40,800 nt of DNA. Source: DASPJL01 sp035628645. Its GTDB lineage: Bacteria; Bacteroidota; Bacteroidia; Cytophagales; Cyclobacteriaceae. Positions 33,613-40,800 of the stretch are shown here, piece after piece (within the stretch, counting starts at the first letter, position 1; each line of letters starts with the position of its first letter). Both the position numbers and the translations under genes were made by a program. The stretch is taken from the NCBI GenBank assembly GCA_035628645.1, contig DASPJL010000070.1:1-40800 (forward strand), in the 5' to 3' direction. The notes below the pieces were generated by a model. It had not been told where the DNA came from and did not search any database. It was given only the letters and a program-made list of their open reading frames with translations.

Positions 33613-33957
33613 TAAAGACAAATATTTTATTAAAAAACAGTTGGAATTATTTTTAAAATCGAAAGTACATTTAATTTTTAAATTATGGTTCAAAATTTTG
33701 ATTGTTCAACTTTAATATCAAAATACCTTTACTCCCTTTCCAATTAGTATTTAAATGCCATAGAATTACCTGGAAAGTGCCTTGATTTAATAAATTCTGC
33801 CTATTTATTGTTACTGAAGCGCCTTTTTTTCAGTCTCGCTGACACCCATTTTTCTATTAAAAAATAAATTATCCCTGTTTTATTTCTTTCAGCATATTGT
33901 GAATCGTTAAGTTTTGGTAGAATTTATTATTAACCCTTACTTAAAAATTATTAACCG
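33613..33957. other. Divergent intergenic region
   Basis: It separates the ECF sigma gene (minus) from the fascin-like lipoprotein gene (plus), so it should contain both promoters. The word TAAGTTTTG near 33908 comes one base from the TAnnTTTG consensus and could serve the plus-strand gene; I see no certain element for the minus strand. No repeats or hairpins stand out. Confidence 0.35.
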
Positions 33958-34881
33958 ATGAAACAATTAAAATCTTTGGCATTTATATGCCTTTCCACAC
34001 TTTTTTTATTTCTAAGTGGATGCAAGGAAGAATCCACAAACGTCCAGCACAATAAAAATAAATTTAAGCTCGCTACCAAAACGGCTAAAGCAGTTTCGGT
34101 AGGTCAAACCGTCAGTTTGAAAGGCTCCAATGGCATGTATGTAAGCAGCGAGAATGGAACTGAACCGATGAACTGTGACCGGACCACTGCCCAGGATTGG
34201 GAAAAATTTACGATAGTAGATGCAGGCGGAGGTAAAATAGCGTTAAGAAGTATGGGAAAATATGTCTCTTCCGAAAACGGCACTCAACCTATAAATTGCA
34301 ACCGCACCTCTGTTCAGGATTGGGAAAAATTCACCCTTGTAAATAATTCTGACGGGACGGTTTCCTTCAGAGGCAATAATGGAAGATACATTTCTTCAGA
34401 AAATGGAACTTCATCAATGACATGCAATCGTACAGCTATCGGCGGATGGGAAAAGTTTTCTACCGGCACTACTACAACTCCTCCTCCTACAGGCACATGG
34501 CGCAGGGCAAACCTAACAAATTTCACCTCTTATCCTGATCCAAACAGTGATGAATGCATCAATTACAATGGTTGTTTGTGGGCAGGGCAATTTGCATTTG
34601 TTTCAGGAAAACAATCTGAGAGTTGGGTGCAGGCAAATAACATCATTGCAGTTCATTCCAAAGACGCTGATCAATACAAGCTTAAAACGTTAAGAATCAG
34701 ACAGGGAACTTTACAAATTGATGCTAAAGTCTATGATATGTGTGCAGATTCAGATTGCAATGGATGCTGCACGGAAAATTGTGCAGAAACAGGATTCTTA
34801 ATAGATATTGAGAAATATACCATGCAAAGATTTGGTTCAGGATCAGGAATTGTTGAATGGATGTGCCTGGATTGCCAATAG
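33958..34881 (+). CDS. Lipoprotein with three fascin-like repeats and a Cys-rich C-terminal domain
   Basis: A 307-residue surface lipoprotein; lipobox FLSGC puts the lipid on Cys22. Residues about 50-168 contain three copies of a 43-residue unit with the core Y-V/I-SSENGT...C-N/D-RT...WEKF, a beta-trefoil of the fascin / actin-crosslinking type, found as a carbohydrate-binding module in bacterial enzymes. A TTTTPPPTGT linker leads to a 130-residue domain with nine cysteines (two near 200-206, five between 262 and 275, two at 303-306). Its AKVYDMC...CNGCC...GFLIDIEKYTMQRFG part resembles the double-psi barrel end of expansin/barwin-like proteins, V-D-x-C-x-x-C...LDLS, but this is my reading only. 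It is divergent from the ECF operon and followed by its own terminator. Confidence 0.75.
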   Translation: MKQLKSLAFICLSTLFLFLSGCKEESTNVQHNKNKFKLATKTAKAVSVGQTVSLKGSNGMYVSSENGTEPMNCDRTTAQDWEKFTIVDAGGGKIALRSMGKYVSSENGTQPINCNRTSVQDWEKFTLVNNSDGTVSFRGNNGRYISSENGTSSMTCNRTAIGGWEKFSTGTTTTPPPTGTWRRANLTNFTSYPDPNSDECINYNGCLWAGQFAFVSGKQSESWVQANNIIAVHSKDADQYKLKTLRIRQGTLQIDAKVYDMCADSDCNGCCTENCAETGFLIDIEKYTMQRFGSGSGIVEWMCLDCQ

Positions 34882-34914
34882 ACTTTTCAAAACAATCCAT
34901 TAACAGAAAATATC

Positions 34915-34941
34915 GGACTTAGGCGAACCTAAGTCCTTTTT
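34915..34941 (+). terminator. Intrinsic terminator of the fascin-like lipoprotein gene
   Basis: GGACTTAGG (34915-34923), loop CGAA, CCTAAGTCC (34928-34936) and then TTTTT. The 9-bp stem is perfect. It stands 33 bases after the stop codon and before the operator array of the Fic gene. Confidence 0.93.
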
Positions 34942-34982
34942 ACGAATCATCTATTATAATTCTGATGTAAGTCTTTTAAAAA

Positions 34983-35170
34983 TTTAATGCCAAAGAAATA
35001 CCAAACATTAAAAAATACACATTTTAATGTTTAGTGAAATTTAAACCTTAAAAGAGGCTAACCAAGAGTGTCAGGCATCATATCGCTCCCATTTTAATGT
35101 TTACTCATAATTAATTGGTAGTTTTAATGTCAAAAATCCTTCAAACATTAAAAACTATCAAATTTAATGT
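34983..35170 (+). promoter_or_regulatory. Seven-copy TTTAATGT operator array before the Fic gene
   Basis: The 8-mer TTTAATGT or its complement ACATTAAA occurs at 35005-35012, 35023-35030, 35093-35100, 35123-35130, 35145-35152 and 35163-35170, and as TTTAATGC at 34983-34990. Two pairs have exactly the same geometry, ACATTAAA-N10-TTTAATGT: 35005-35030 (perfect 11-bp arms, AAACATTAAAA / TTTTAATGTTT) and 35145-35170. Their starts are 140 bases apart. The last copy contains the ATG of the Fic gene itself (35167-35169). A third inverted pair, 35123 and 35145, faces the other way. The pattern fits repeated sites for one DNA-binding protein, possibly the Fic protein's own C-terminal winged helix. Confidence 0.75.
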
Positions 35171-36300
35171 CAGCTAAAATAATCTATCCTGTTAATCCTG
35201 ACCGCAACGTTCCCTGGAATAATTTACCTGAATTACCTCTGTCAGAAGAAGTTTACCGGACAGTAGAAGTTTTTGAGGCATTGGGAAAAGCAAAGGAAGC
35301 GCTGGCAAAACTTCACGGGCGAAGTATTGCCATACCTAATCAAGGTTTACTGGTAAATGCCATTAGTTTACAGGAAGCAAAGGCATCCAGCGCCATTGAA
35401 AATATTTTTACCACAGATGATGAGTTATATAAAGCCTACAGTGAAGACAAAGATGAACAAGGTATTGGCACAGCGAAGGAAGTATTGCATTACCGCGAGG
35501 CACTTTGGAATGGTTTTGAATATTTGAATCGCAAACAGGCCTTTGACAAAGACTATTTTCTCACCATAGTAAGAGAAATTAAACAAACAAATGAAGGTTT
35601 CAGGCCTCCTTTTGCGCAAACTTATATCCGGCAGGGAGGAACAGGACCGAATGCCGGCAAACCTATCTACACCCCTCCCCGAGGAGAAAAAGTTATAGAA
35701 GCCAAACTGGACAACCTCATTGCTTTTATAAATGACGACAAAACCTATCCGGTAGATCCTCTATTAAAAATGTCTATCGGGCATTTCCAGTTCGAGGCCA
35801 TACATCCTTTCCGTGACGGAAATGGCCGTTCAGGAAGGATCTTTAATATCCATTGTCTTACTCAGAAAGGCTTACTTGATTATCCTATTTTATACCTGAG
35901 CCGATACATTATAGAAAACAAAAATGATTATTACAGCGCTTTGGCAGGCATATCACAAAGAGGGGATTGGAAAACCTGGTTGTTGTTTATGTTAAAAGCA
36001 ATTGAGTCAACCTCCTACCTCACCTATGAAAAGATAAACAGGATCATTTCTTCAAGGGATGCCATTATGCAAGCCATAGAAAAAGTAAAAGAAATACGTC
36101 GACCTGAACAGCTTATCCAGCTGATCTTTACACAGCCGTATACAAAAGTAAAACACCTGACCGACAAAGGGCTTTATGCGGAAAACACTGCACGTAACTA
36201 TCTAAACAAACTTACCGAACTTGGCGTGTTGGAAAAGAAAACCATCCAGGGCCACCATTATTATCTGAACCTGGAACTGTACGCCATTCTTGCCGACTGA
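35167..36300 (+). CDS. Fic-family AMP-transferase with C-terminal winged helix
   Basis: A 377-residue cytoplasmic protein that should transfer AMP from ATP to a target protein. The Fic active site is intact: HPFRDGNGRSGR (213-224), with catalytic His213, the phosphate-binding Asp217 and Arg221. An N-terminal inhibitory helix carries SSAIEN (74-79), which fits the S/T-x-x-x-E-G/N rule for intramolecular (class II) inhibition, so the enzyme is probably kept off by Glu78. The C-terminal part (about 305-377; VKHLTDKGLYAENTARNYLNKLTELGVLEKKT) is a winged-helix domain. The start ATG lies inside the last copy of the repeated operator, and no Shine-Dalgarno site is seen. No antitoxin gene adjoins, consistent with an inhibitor built into the same chain. 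Confidence 0.93.
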   Translation: MSAKIIYPVNPDRNVPWNNLPELPLSEEVYRTVEVFEALGKAKEALAKLHGRSIAIPNQGLLVNAISLQEAKASSAIENIFTTDDELYKAYSEDKDEQGIGTAKEVLHYREALWNGFEYLNRKQAFDKDYFLTIVREIKQTNEGFRPPFAQTYIRQGGTGPNAGKPIYTPPRGEKVIEAKLDNLIAFINDDKTYPVDPLLKMSIGHFQFEAIHPFRDGNGRSGRIFNIHCLTQKGLLDYPILYLSRYIIENKNDYYSALAGISQRGDWKTWLLFMLKAIESTSYLTYEKINRIISSRDAIMQAIEKVKEIRRPEQLIQLIFTQPYTKVKHLTDKGLYAENTARNYLNKLTELGVLEKKTIQGHHYYLNLELYAILAD

Positions 36301-36497
36301 TCCAGACTTATATTAAAAATGTTAGCAAACGAAAGTGGGCGATTATCCGGAGGAAAGCTTTGCACTAGATCCATAAAGAATGGAAAAAATTTATAGATGT
36401 CGTTATCTAATTTTTCATATTTATAATTTTAACATTTCCCTCAATTTTTAGCACAATTTGTCACTTAAATCCTATATTTAGAAATCAAAATCCTACT
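36301..36497. other. Spacer upstream of the TonB receptor operon
   Basis: No gene. TATATTTA at 36473-36480 is one base from TAnnTTTG, and a TTTG is at 36457-36460, but the 12-bp gap is too short for the normal promoter. The operon promoter probably lies here but I cannot place it. Confidence 0.35.
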
Positions 36498-38465
36498 ATG
36501 GTATTAAAAATTCCTGTTAGACGCGCAATAATTTTGATTTTTTTAAGGATTAAAGGCAAAGCAAATCAACCTCTTAAGCGCTCTTTCCGGTTACTCCTCC
36601 TGATGATTGGGTTATTCTTCTCCTCAAACCTGGTCTTGGCCCAGACAAATAACATTTTACCCTCTCAAGAATTAAAAAAACTAAGTATGGAGGAATTAAT
36701 GAATATAGAAGTGACCTCTGTTTCAAAACGACCGGAAAAACTGACCGAAGTCGCTTCAGCAATACAAATTATTACTCAGGAAGATATCCGAAGATCTGGC
36801 GCTACTTCTTTACCCGAAGCTTTGCGACTTGCACCTAACTTGCAAGTGGCCCAATTAAATTCTTATGCGTGGATTATAAGTGCAAGAGGATTTAATGCCC
36901 TTTATTCCAATAAGCTTTTGGTTATGATTGATGGCCGAACTGTTTATTCACCACTTTTTGCAGGAGTATTTTGGGACGCACAAAGTGTAGTTCTTGAAGA
37001 TGTGGATAGAATAGAGGTAATTAGCGGTCCGGGAGGAACATTATGGGGAGCAAATGCAGTTAATGGTGTTATTAATATCATCACAAAAAATGCCTCTAAA
37101 ACCCAAGGATTATATGTATCTGCAGCTGCAGGGACTTATTTGAAAGATATGCTTGAAGCCCGATATGGAGGAAAGATAGGCTCCAATTTTTTTTATAGAG
37201 TCTATGCCCAGCATTCTGACCGCAACAGGACGTTTCTTCCAGACGGGGAGGGTAATAAAGATAAGTGGGGCTTAACTCAATCCGGCTTTCAACTGGAATG
37301 GAACGCTTCTGATAAAAATACAGTATCAGTGCAAGGAAATTTTTACGGCGGAAAGGAAAAGACAACACCCATGCACACCTCTTTAGATGGACAAAATGTG
37401 TTGGCGCAATGGAATCATGATTTTTCCGAAAAATCAAAGTTAATAGTACAAGCCTATTTTGACCGTACATGGCGGCGAATGCCTAGCATTAGTAATGAAC
37501 TTGAAACCTACGATCTTGATATTCAACATAATTTTCTTATTGGCGAACGACATAACGTCCTGTGGGGGGCAGAATATCGCCTAAGGGACGACCATACCCT
37601 TAATTATACAACAAGTGCGGGCATTCTGCCTAACAGAAGAAAAATGGACCTCTTCAGCGGCTTCGTCCAGGATGAAATTACATTAATGCCAGACCATTTT
37701 AAATTTACCCTTGGAACAAAATTTTCACACAATATTTTTACTGGTTTTGAAATACAACCCAGCGCTCGTCTTGCCTGGACACCGAATGAAAAACATACCG
37801 TTTGGGGAGCAGTTTCAAGAGCGGTACGAACGCCAAGCCGAATTGACGTAGATTATTATATCCCTACAAATCCTTCTCCCGGTTCACCACAAGTAGCCGG
37901 AGGTCCTAATTTTGATTCGGAGAAGCTTATTGCCTATGAACTGGGTTATCGTCTTCAGCCACAAACGAACATATCCCTGGCTTTGGCCACATTCTACAAT
38001 CAATACGATGATCTATACAGTGTAGAAGCCCTTCCCGGCACAAAAACATATCAAATACAAAATGGAACCAAGGGCAGCTCAATGGGAACAGAATTATCCG
38101 GAACTTATCAAGTGGGTAAAAGGTGGCGCCTAAGAGGCGGGTATACTTATTTTTATAAAAAGCTAGAAGATAAACCTGGACACACTTTTGATCCAACTAC
38201 TTTAGGATTTGACGCTAAAAACAGGTTTTTGCTTCAATCCTTTCTCAATTTACCATGGAACTTTCAATGTGATATCACTACACGCTACACAGACAACCTT
38301 TCTAGTAAAGCGCCTGAATACTTTACTTTTGATGCTCGGCTTGCCTGGTTGTTCAAACACTGGGAAATATCTGTTGTTGGTCAAAATTTGTGGGAAAACC
38401 GGCATCTGGAATATGCTTTTGAAATCCCAAGAAGCGTTTATGGAAAAATCTCATGTCGATTCTAA
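36498..38465 (+). CDS. TonB-dependent outer-membrane receptor
   Basis: A 655-residue outer-membrane protein with a long basic N-terminus, a signal peptide ending at about residue 48 (LVLAQ) and the short stretch KLSMEELMNIEVTSVSKRPEKL before the plug (about 75-195; the signature VMIDGRTVYSPLFAGVFWDAQSVVLEDVDRIEVI continues it). The barrel follows to the C-terminal ISCRF. It has no STN or carboxypeptidase-like domain. This compact kind is found with YfiR and sensor-kinase genes. The YfiR-like gene overlaps its last 13 bases, so the two are translationally coupled. It probably imports or senses a small ligand such as a siderophore or vitamin; the ligand is unknown. Confidence 0.9.
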   Translation: MVLKIPVRRAIILIFLRIKGKANQPLKRSFRLLLLMIGLFFSSNLVLAQTNNILPSQELKKLSMEELMNIEVTSVSKRPEKLTEVASAIQIITQEDIRRSGATSLPEALRLAPNLQVAQLNSYAWIISARGFNALYSNKLLVMIDGRTVYSPLFAGVFWDAQSVVLEDVDRIEVISGPGGTLWGANAVNGVINIITKNASKTQGLYVSAAAGTYLKDMLEARYGGKIGSNFFYRVYAQHSDRNRTFLPDGEGNKDKWGLTQSGFQLEWNASDKNTVSVQGNFYGGKEKTTPMHTSLDGQNVLAQWNHDFSEKSKLIVQAYFDRTWRRMPSISNELETYDLDIQHNFLIGERHNVLWGAEYRLRDDHTLNYTTSAGILPNRRKMDLFSGFVQDEITLMPDHFKFTLGTKFSHNIFTGFEIQPSARLAWTPNEKHTVWGAVSRAVRTPSRIDVDYYIPTNPSPGSPQVAGGPNFDSEKLIAYELGYRLQPQTNISLALATFYNQYDDLYSVEALPGTKTYQIQNGTKGSSMGTELSGTYQVGKRWRLRGGYTYFYKKLEDKPGHTFDPTTLGFDAKNRFLLQSFLNLPWNFQCDITTRYTDNLSSKAPEYFTFDARLAWLFKHWEISVVGQNLWENRHLEYAFEIPRSVYGKISCRF

Positions 38466-39010
38466 AAACAATTGCATACAAACTGTTCTATACTATGCTG
38501 CTTAGCTGCGGTGTAGTAATACTGTCTGCGCAATCTCCGGCAAGGGAATACCAGATAAAAGCCGTTTTTCTTTTCAACTTCACTCAGTTTGTAGAATGGC
38601 CCGCAACAGCTTTTTCTTCAGAAGAAACTCCTTTGGTTATCGGAATTCTCGGCGAGGACCCGTTTAATTCGTATTTGGATGAAGTTATTTCAAATGAAAA
38701 GGTAAATAACCATCCGTTAATTGTCCGGCGTTTTAAAAATACTGAACAAATAGAGGCATGTCATATACTTTTTGTAAGCAAATCTCATGAAAATAAAATG
38801 TCAAGGATTAGGGCAGTCCTGAAAGACAAAAATACCCTTACGGTCAGCGATGGATCAAACTTTATCAAAGAAGGCGGCATGATAAGGTTTATTACATTAA
38901 ATAAAAAAATACAGTTTCAAATTAATCCTGAAGCAGTGAAAGCTGCTAATCTTACCATTAGTTCCAAGCTTCTCAGGTTGGCTGAAATTGTTTCAATTAA
39001 AAAGGAATAG
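38453..39010 (+). CDS. YfiR-like periplasmic protein (DUF4154)
   Basis: A 185-residue exported protein. The signal peptide is about 1-27 (LLSCGVVILSAQS). The YfiR/DUF4154 domain covers the rest: REYQIKAVFLFNFTQFVEWP at about 30-49, then ILGEDPF, ILFVSKSH and the closing IQFQINPEAVKAANLTISSKLLRLAEIV. In Pseudomonas, YfiR is a periplasmic inhibitor of the CHASE8-HAMP-GGDEF cyclase YfiN. Here the next gene, three bases on, encodes a CHASE8-HAMP protein with a kinase output, so this protein should restrain that kinase. It overlaps the receptor gene by 13 bases. The mature part has a single Cys (in IEACHI), so it lacks the disulphides of Pseudomonas YfiR. Confidence 0.9.
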   Translation: MSILKTIAYKLFYTMLLSCGVVILSAQSPAREYQIKAVFLFNFTQFVEWPATAFSSEETPLVIGILGEDPFNSYLDEVISNEKVNNHPLIVRRFKNTEQIEACHILFVSKSHENKMSRIRAVLKDKNTLTVSDGSNFIKEGGMIRFITLNKKIQFQINPEAVKAANLTISSKLLRLAEIVSIKKE

Positions 39011-39013
39011 CTG

Positions 39014-40654
39014 ATGTTACTGAGGAACATACCCATCCAACGGAAAGTTATGACCGTCATCTTACTGACCAGCGCTGCTGTTTTGCTTTTGACTTGTGCG
39101 GCTTTCTTCGCCTATGAGTTTCAAACCTTCCGGCAAACCACTGTGCGCCAGCTTTCTGTCCTGGGAAAAATAGTTGCCGCAAACAGTACGGCTGCGCTTG
39201 CTTTCGACAGTCAGGAAGATGCTATTGAAATATTGGCTGCGTTAAAGGCAGAGAAGCATATTGTCGCCGCTATTCTTTATGATATGGAAGGTAAAATTTT
39301 TGCCATATATCCTGAGAATTATTCATCCGATACTTCCCGCATAAAGACAGATTTGGAAAACTATCACTTTAAAAGTTCTTATCTGGAAGGATTTGAACCC
39401 ATCATCCAGGGTAACCTCCGGCTAGGTACGTTATACCTGAAATCTGATCTGAAAGCTATGGACGAACGGTTCCGGCTTTATGGAATTATAGTCATTATGG
39501 TAATAGGCATATCTTCTCTTTTAGCCTATTTTCTATCCAAATTTCTTCAAAAAAGTATTTCAAGACCTATACTGGCGCTGGCTGAAACTGCCAAAGCGAT
39601 ATCGGTTCGGCAAGACTATTCCGTAAGAGCTACCAAATATGGCAATGATGAAATTGGTTCACTCACCGATGCCTTAAACCATATGTTGATGCGTATTGAA
39701 CAGCAAAATCGGGATTTAAGCGAATTCAATAAAACCCTGGAGCAAAAGGTGATAGAACGGACCACTGAACTGGAAACAGCCAATAAAGAGCAAAAAGAAG
39801 CTGAAAGGGAGGTTTATGAAAAAAATAAAGAGCTAGCCCAGGCGCTGGAGGAACTTCAAAGTACTGAAGAACAACTCATTGAATTAAACAACGAACTTGA
39901 GCGCAGGGTAGAAGAACGAACCAACGAACTTCTGGCGAGCGAAGAAGAGTTGATCGCAAAAAATAATGAACTGCAAAAAATTAACATTGACCTGGACAAT
40001 TTCATTTATACTGCCTCACACGATTTAAAAGCGCCGATATCCAACATTGAAGGGCTAGCATTGATGTTAAACAAAAAACTTGACAGAAGGCTGGAGGAAG
40101 AGGAAAGACAGATAATGGAAATGATAGGCCAATCCATTTCCAAATTCAAAACCACCATTATGGACCTTACTGAAATTACAAAGGTTCAGAAGAATTTAGA
40201 AAATGATTTGGAAAATGTTTCATTTAAGGAAGTATTTGAGGATGTCAAAGTGGATATCCGGGAAATAATTTTACAATCCAACGCTTTAATAATCGAAGAT
40301 TTTAAAGTTGACAATTTTACCTATGCCCGAAACAATTTAAGAAGCATTCTATATAATTTATTGTCCAATGCAATTAAGTACAGGTCCCTTCAAAGGCAAT
40401 TAAAGCTAAATGTAAAAACATATAAAGAAGGAGACTATCTGGTGCTGAGTGTCGAAGACAATGGAATGGGGATAAGCAAGGAAAACCTTCCCAAATTGTT
40501 CACCATGTTCAAAAGATTACATACCCATGTAGAAGGAACAGGAATCGGGCTTTATATCATAAAAAGGATTATCGAAAACAAAGGCGGAAAAATTGAGGTA
40601 GAAAGTGAGTTAGACAAAGGCAGTACGTTCAAGGTTTATTTCCTTTTGTCGTAA
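39014..40654 (+). CDS. CHASE8-HAMP sensor histidine kinase
   Basis: A 546-residue inner-membrane kinase. Two membrane helices (about 10-33 and 155-178) flank a periplasmic CHASE8 domain (ANSTAALAFDSQEDAIEILAAL at about 56-77), the type that binds YfiR. A HAMP domain follows (about 176-230), then a long coiled coil (about 230-325), a phosphoacceptor domain with His336 in SHDLKAPISNIEGL, and a HATPase domain (NLLSNAIKY N box, EDNGMG and GTGIGLYI G boxes). There is no receiver or DNA-binding output, and no response regulator gene adjoins. It is the last gene of an operon with the YfiR-like protein and the TonB receptor. Its end lies 16 bases from the convergent gene at the right edge. Confidence 0.92.
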   Translation: MLLRNIPIQRKVMTVILLTSAAVLLLTCAAFFAYEFQTFRQTTVRQLSVLGKIVAANSTAALAFDSQEDAIEILAALKAEKHIVAAILYDMEGKIFAIYPENYSSDTSRIKTDLENYHFKSSYLEGFEPIIQGNLRLGTLYLKSDLKAMDERFRLYGIIVIMVIGISSLLAYFLSKFLQKSISRPILALAETAKAISVRQDYSVRATKYGNDEIGSLTDALNHMLMRIEQQNRDLSEFNKTLEQKVIERTTELETANKEQKEAEREVYEKNKELAQALEELQSTEEQLIELNNELERRVEERTNELLASEEELIAKNNELQKINIDLDNFIYTASHDLKAPISNIEGLALMLNKKLDRRLEEEERQIMEMIGQSISKFKTTIMDLTEITKVQKNLENDLENVSFKEVFEDVKVDIREIILQSNALIIEDFKVDNFTYARNNLRSILYNLLSNAIKYRSLQRQLKLNVKTYKEGDYLVLSVEDNGMGISKENLPKLFTMFKRLHTHVEGTGIGLYIIKRIIENKGGKIEVESELDKGSTFKVYFLLS

Positions 40655-40670
40655 CGACTTCTCATTAAGT

Positions 40671-40800
40671 TCATTCTCCGATGCCTAATATATTTAGCGC
40701 CAGACTTATAGCTTTCTCATCTCCTGTATATTTGCCTTTTTCATCGGACAATTTCACCACCGGAATCCATCCATTTTCTTCAGGATTGGCTTCTGTCATT
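40671..40800 (-). CDS. pncB: C-terminal part of probable nicotinate phosphoribosyltransferase
   Basis: Only the last 43 codons are in the window (stop codon at 40671-40673); the gene runs off the right edge on the minus strand. The readable tail, WIPVVKLSDEKGKYTGDEKA with a final ALNILGIGE, matches the KLSDxxGKxTGD ending of PncB enzymes, which make nicotinate mononucleotide for NAD salvage. The assignment rests on this short tail from memory of the family. It converges with the sensor kinase gene and no terminator lies between them. Confidence 0.55.
   Translation of the reverse strand, partial: MTEANPEENGWIPVVKLSDEKGKYTGDEKAISLALNILGIGE

Noticed and set aside
1..40800. Insertion sequence, prophage or plasmid genes
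   Set aside because: No transposase, integrase or phage motif was recognised in any of the reading frames read.

Overview
The window looks like chromosomal DNA of a member of the Bacteroidota, most likely a polysaccharide-degrading Cytophagales- or Chitinophaga-type soil bacterium. The reasons are: Type IX secretion C-terminal domains on two secreted enzymes; a hybrid two-component regulator (propeller, kinase, receiver, AraC); an ECF sigma / FecR / TonB-receptor / DUF4249 operon; a Bat-type VWA/TPR operon; and two promoters that fit TTTG-N20/21-TAnnTTTG. I see no insertion sequence, prophage, CRISPR array or plasmid gene. The genus is an inference from gene content.

Layout. 1-417: repeat-rich upstream region of a gene off the left edge. 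418-4311 (minus): thiolase, then a short Bat-like operon (VWA protein, two TPR proteins). 4603-4940: tRNA-Ser and tRNA-Pro with promoter and terminator. 5359-6715 (plus): ArsR repressor and a double SRPBCC protein with a well-resolved promoter/operator. 6898-8350: a small unknown protein and two Hsp20 chaperones. 8411-9751 (minus): glutamate dehydrogenase. 9958-13989 (minus): hybrid two-component regulator. 14205-18402 (minus): three envelope lipoproteins, namely a caspase-like clan CD protein, a triheme cytochrome c and a carboxypeptidase-regulatory-like protein. 18761-20710 (minus): a class A beta-lactamase fused to a NagZ-type GH3 enzyme. 20988-21380 (minus): a receiver-only response regulator. 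21690-27895 (minus): GH16 enzyme, multi-domain beta-helix glycosidase and ThuA-like protein. 27978-33612 (minus): ECF sigma, FecR, TonB receptor and DUF4249 lipoprotein. 33958-34881 (plus): fascin-like/cysteine-rich lipoprotein. 34983-36300 (plus): Fic AMPylase preceded by an array of repeated operator-like sites. 36498-40654 (plus): TonB receptor, YfiR-like protein and CHASE8 histidine kinase. 40671-40800 (minus): C-terminus of a probable nicotinate phosphoribosyltransferase.

How genes may work together. The ECF/FecR/receptor operon has the parts of trans-envelope signalling: substrate binding by a receptor with STN domains would release the sigma factor. The GH16 and beta-helix enzymes are secreted by the Type IX system and bind polysaccharide through CBM6 and lectin domains. 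The right-hand operon resembles the YfiBNR system rewired: an outer-membrane TonB receptor, a periplasmic YfiR-like protein and an inner-membrane CHASE8-HAMP sensor whose output is a histidine kinase instead of a diguanylate cyclase.

Most unusual items: the beta-lactamase-NagZ fusion; the TonB receptor/YfiR/CHASE8-kinase operon; the Fic gene with two identical-geometry inverted repeats, one covering its own start codon; the clan CD lipoprotein next to a triheme cytochrome; and a TonB receptor with a duplicated STN-plus-carboxypeptidase-like N-terminus.
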